Below the pieces are notes generated by a model. It saw only the letters and a program-made list of their open reading frames with translations, was not told the DNA's origin and searched no databases. This document shows, in pieces, positions 61,748-64,000 of a stretch of 64,000 nucleotides of DNA (positions within the stretch are counted from its first letter, which is position 1; every line of letters starts with the position of its first letter). Source of the stretch: Hyphomicrobiales bacterium (GTDB taxonomy: Bacteria > Pseudomonadota > Alphaproteobacteria > Rhizobiales > Rhizobiaceae); assembly GCA_900473915.1 (NCBI GenBank), contig UCNG01000011.1, forward strand, positions 544,976 through 608,975, read 5' to 3'. The translations under genes were made by a program, and so were the position numbers.

Positions 61748-63909
61748 GCGTCACCGTCCATGAGAGGCGCGATCAGCCGGCACTTGCGCTCGTTGTCCCG
61801 CAGGATCGCCGTGCGCTGCAGCGGCGATAGACGCCGGTCGGCCAGAAGCGCTTCGCCCTCGACGATCGAGGCCTGCCACGGTTCGCGGTGCCGGGCGGTC
61901 AGGCAGGCGTTCGGGCACCGGTCGGGGCTGCAGCGCGATAGGGCCGGCGCCGTCCGCTCGGCATCTGGCGCGCCGGTGAGGCAGAGCGCGGTCGCTGCAT
62001 CGAACAGGCAGTCGTTGAGGAAACCGACATGCAGGGTCCGCCCGAGATGGGCAACCATGGTGCGCAGCCGCTTGCGGTCCAAGATCCGGCCGGGAAGATC
62101 GCCAAGTTCCTCCTGCACGCGGCCGAACTCGCGTCGCAGTCGCGCAGCACCCGGTCCCGCCGGGCCTTCACGGCGAAGATAGGCCTCGTAATGGGCGACA
62201 ATGTCGTCGAGCTGGCCGAGTGCACGTTCGCGCTCGATCGCCAAGCGGAAGTCGGCCTGCGCCGATCCGGCATAGCCTTCGAACATGGCGACCGAGGCGT
62301 GCTTGTACTGGATCTTGCCGGCGACCGTGCCGAACGGCCGGTTGGCGATGTACCAGGCGATCGTGCGTCGGAGCTGCCGGGTCGTAAACTTCCAAGGCTC
62401 GTCGCCGATGCGCGGAATCGCCGGCGCGGCCTCCGAGCGCGTGTCGAGGCCCTCGCGGAAAAGGTTGAGTGTCGGCGTTGCACCCATCCCGAGATGATCG
62501 TTGCTCCAGGGCCAGTCCTTCAGCGCCACCCACAAGGATGACAGTTCCTTCTCTCGGCGATTGCGTGCCGAGAGAACCTCCATCACCGCGACGGCGCGAG
62601 CGACGGGCTCGATCGTGATCCAGTCGGCCGTGACGCCGCGCGCGCCATGGCGCTTGTACACCGTGCTGCGCAGCCGGTACCGCTCGACCAGGCCGTCGGC
62701 GCTGCGCACCGGCGACACGCAACCCGGCTGCATCGCCTGCACCTCGCTGTCGCGCATGCCGGTGAGGTAGGCGCAGACGAGATAGCAGGCGCCCTGCAAC
62801 ATCCGTTCTTCGCGGGCGAGGCTGAGGCCGTCGAAGCGCTCGCGCCATGGCAGTCCGGTGTCCGGATCGATCGAGATCGGCGTATCGAGCCCGCCGATCT
62901 CGGTTCCGAGCTCGGCGGCTGCCTTCTCGATCAGTCGTGCAGTCGGCTCGGACTGGCTGATGCGGCCGCTCTGCGGAGCGCCGGCGTGAAGGCGCATCAG
63001 ATGGAGATTGTAGGGCGGGGTCTCTTCGCCGGTGAGCGGGTCGATGCGGCGGGCCGCATTGGGCGCGTGCTCCCAGATCGGCACGCCTCGGCCCATGGCC
63101 CGGCGCACGTCGAGCCACTTGGCCACGCGGGCGCGATAGTTCTTGGCCACGGCCCGTCCGGCCCGCGCGTCCCGCGCCATCAATCGGGCGCAGCGGGCTT
63201 CGAGAGCGTCAAGCTCGGCCCGCGCCGCGAGGATATCGGGCGCATAGACCTCGACATACTTGAGCGCCCAGCGCAGCATGGCGCCGATGACCGGCTCGGG
63301 AATGCGCGGCGTGGCGTTCTCGGCGGGCGCTGGCGGCCGGCCGGCAACGCGGTGCGCCGCACGTCCACGCCACGGCAGGAAACCGATGCCGCCGCCGGTT
63401 AGCCATGGCGCCAGGTGATGCAGGTCGATCGGCACCTCGACATACTTCACCGTCTCGTGAGGCGTTCGCCGTCCGCCGTCACGGGCATACGCCAGATAGG
63501 CGTCGAGCAGCGCCTGATCGATCCGGCTGAGATCGACGGCGCCAGTCCTTGCGCGGAGGAACGCGGCGAAATGCTGGATGTAGCGCAGCAGGCGGATCGC
63601 CGAGGTCGCGCCGCAGGGCGCCCGATATCCCGGCACATGGATGCGCAGGCGGGCGATCACGTACTCCTTCGCCAGCCGCCGCGTGACGGGATCGGCGATG
63701 CGGGCGAGGTTCAGCCGGTAATTGCTGTAGCGGGCGTTCACCCGGAAAATGGCGGCGCCCAGGTCCCAAAGATCGTCACCGAAGCGCGGAAGTCGCGTGC
63801 GGTCGGCATCGTCCCTGACCGCCACGCCGGCAAGCACGGGCTCGTCGTTGCCATAAATGGCCGAAGGCAGCGACGCGTGCTGCGGCAGCTTGATCGGTGC
63901 CGGCATCAT
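61744..63909 (-). CDS. tnpB: Tn554-family tyrosine recombinase TnpB
   Basis: 721-aa site-specific recombinase (ATG 63909 or 63906). The catalytic domain in the second half has Arg386 (TGMRDSEVQAM), a box II with Arg511 and Arg514 (TTRQLRRT; the usual His is Arg), His537 (IQYKHASVAMF) and the nucleophile Tyr546 (FEGYAG). A C-terminal Cys-rich segment (SRCSPDRCPNACLTARH) may bind zinc. Size and the overlap with tnpA and tnpC match the Tn554 three-gene module. Confidence 0.87.
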   Translation of the reverse strand: MMPAPIKLPQHASLPSAIYGNDEPVLAGVAVRDDADRTRLPRFGDDLWDLGAAIFRVNARYSNYRLNLARIADPVTRRLAKEYVIARLRIHVPGYRAPCGATSAIRLLRYIQHFAAFLRARTGAVDLSRIDQALLDAYLAYARDGGRRTPHETVKYVEVPIDLHHLAPWLTGGGIGFLPWRGRAAHRVAGRPPAPAENATPRIPEPVIGAMLRWALKYVEVYAPDILAARAELDALEARCARLMARDARAGRAVAKNYRARVAKWLDVRRAMGRGVPIWEHAPNAARRIDPLTGEETPPYNLHLMRLHAGAPQSGRISQSEPTARLIEKAAAELGTEIGGLDTPISIDPDTGLPWRERFDGLSLAREERMLQGACYLVCAYLTGMRDSEVQAMQPGCVSPVRSADGLVERYRLRSTVYKRHGARGVTADWITIEPVARAVAVMEVLSARNRREKELSSLWVALKDWPWSNDHLGMGATPTLNLFREGLDTRSEAAPAIPRIGDEPWKFTTRQLRRTIAWYIANRPFGTVAGKIQYKHASVAMFEGYAGSAQADFRLAIERERALGQLDDIVAHYEAYLRREGPAGPGAARLRREFGRVQEELGDLPGRILDRKRLRTMVAHLGRTLHVGFLNDCLFDAATALCLTGAPDAERTAPALSRCSPDRCPNACLTARHREPWQASIVEGEALLADRRLSPLQRTAILRDNERKCRLIAPLMDGDA

Positions 63910-64000
63910 GGCGCTCTCGCTTCGGGCGGCAGGTAGAGGAGCGCGGGGTCCGATGACCCAATCCGACGGGCTTCCTCGATCTCGGCGTCGGCGAACCGGG
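63906..64000 (-). CDS. C-terminus of the upstream recombinase (TnpA-like), cut by window edge
   Basis: Open minus-strand frame reaching TGA at 63908-63906, which overlaps the tnpB start. Only 30 residues are visible (FADAEIEEARRIGSSDPALL...). Identity as TnpA rests on position and overlap in a Tn554-type tnpABC set, not on visible motifs. Confidence 0.55.
   Translation of the reverse strand, partial: RFADAEIEEARRIGSSDPALLYLPPEARAP

Larger units (their letters stand above)
54716..64000 (-). mobile_element. Tn554-family transposon carrying mercury resistance and ardC (right end outside window)
   Basis: Holds tnpA(partial)-tnpB-tnpC at the right and cargo ardC, merR, merTPF, merBA and a disulfide oxidoreductase towards the left. 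In Tn554 the recombinase genes lie at one end and cargo extends to the other, as here. The left boundary is set where the backbone ardC homology breaks off (about 54715). No terminal inverted repeats were seen, as is normal for this family. Confidence 0.7.

Noticed and set aside
1..64000. CRISPR arrays, tRNA or rRNA genes, classical IS elements
   Set aside because: Looked for regularly spaced repeats, tRNA-like cloverleafs and DDE transposases; none was recognisable by eye. A tRNA scan would be needed to exclude a missed tRNA att site.

Overview
The window is high-GC DNA and reads as the accessory part of an alphaproteobacterial genome, most likely Hyphomicrobiales (Rhizobiales). The evidence is the trb/traG/repA/parA conjugation core with DUF736, DUF2840, DUF2274, DUF2493 and DUF2285 companions, the base composition, and the style of the metal genes. 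No rRNA, tRNA, CRISPR array or classical insertion sequence was recognised. Chromosomal integration versus a plasmid cannot be decided from this window.

Region 1 (1-15290) is a metal-resistance island. A MexEF-type RND pump, a Tat-exported multicopper oxidase, a DUF305 protein and a CopZ chaperone are on the minus strand. A CopA ATPase, a glutaredoxin, a ferredoxin reductase and a CueR-type MerR regulator are on the plus strand. Four near-identical CueR-type promoter-operators (about 4089, 6821, 6877 and 13723) tie the RND pump, copZ, copA and a His-tailed MFS transporter into one probable copper regulon. A CDF exporter and an ArsR/SmtB sensor with an intact alpha-5 metal site form a second, divalent-metal unit with its own SmtB-like operator.

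Region 2 (15496-54715) is the backbone of a conjugative element. It holds a LysR regulator, DUF2274, trbI-G-F-L-K-J-E-D-C-B, copG, traG (virD4), a relaxase with a probable oriT just upstream (T-DNA-border-like nic at 33188-33195), a lytic transglycosylase, DUF736, the traF peptidase, DUF2840, an RHH protein, a DNA methyltransferase, parA, repA (with putative iterons inside the gene) and an AlpA-like regulator. After these come DUF2285 and Xre regulators, ssb, DUF2493, a toprim protein, a 1449-aa strawberry-notch helicase-methylase and a large ParB. Most of these genes overlap or abut. Several backbone genes carry a structured stem-loop about 11 nt before the start codon, which looks like a shared leader RNA element.

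Two defence loci sit in this backbone. Between trbB and copG is a three-gene cassette (26371-28698): a TIR protein with a zinc-knuckle and prion-like linker, a HEPN protein, and an Abi_C-type HEPN protein. This is the best candidate for an undescribed system. A Shedu (DUF4263) nuclease lies at 53233-54393.

Region 3 (about 54716-64000) is a Tn554-family transposon (tnpA partial, tnpB, tnpC/DUF6262) with mercury cargo: merR, merT, merP, merF, a merB-merA fusion, a second disulfide oxidoreductase and an ardC. It appears to have inserted into the backbone's own ardC, whose 3' end remains at 54482-54715. The right end of the transposon lies outside the window.
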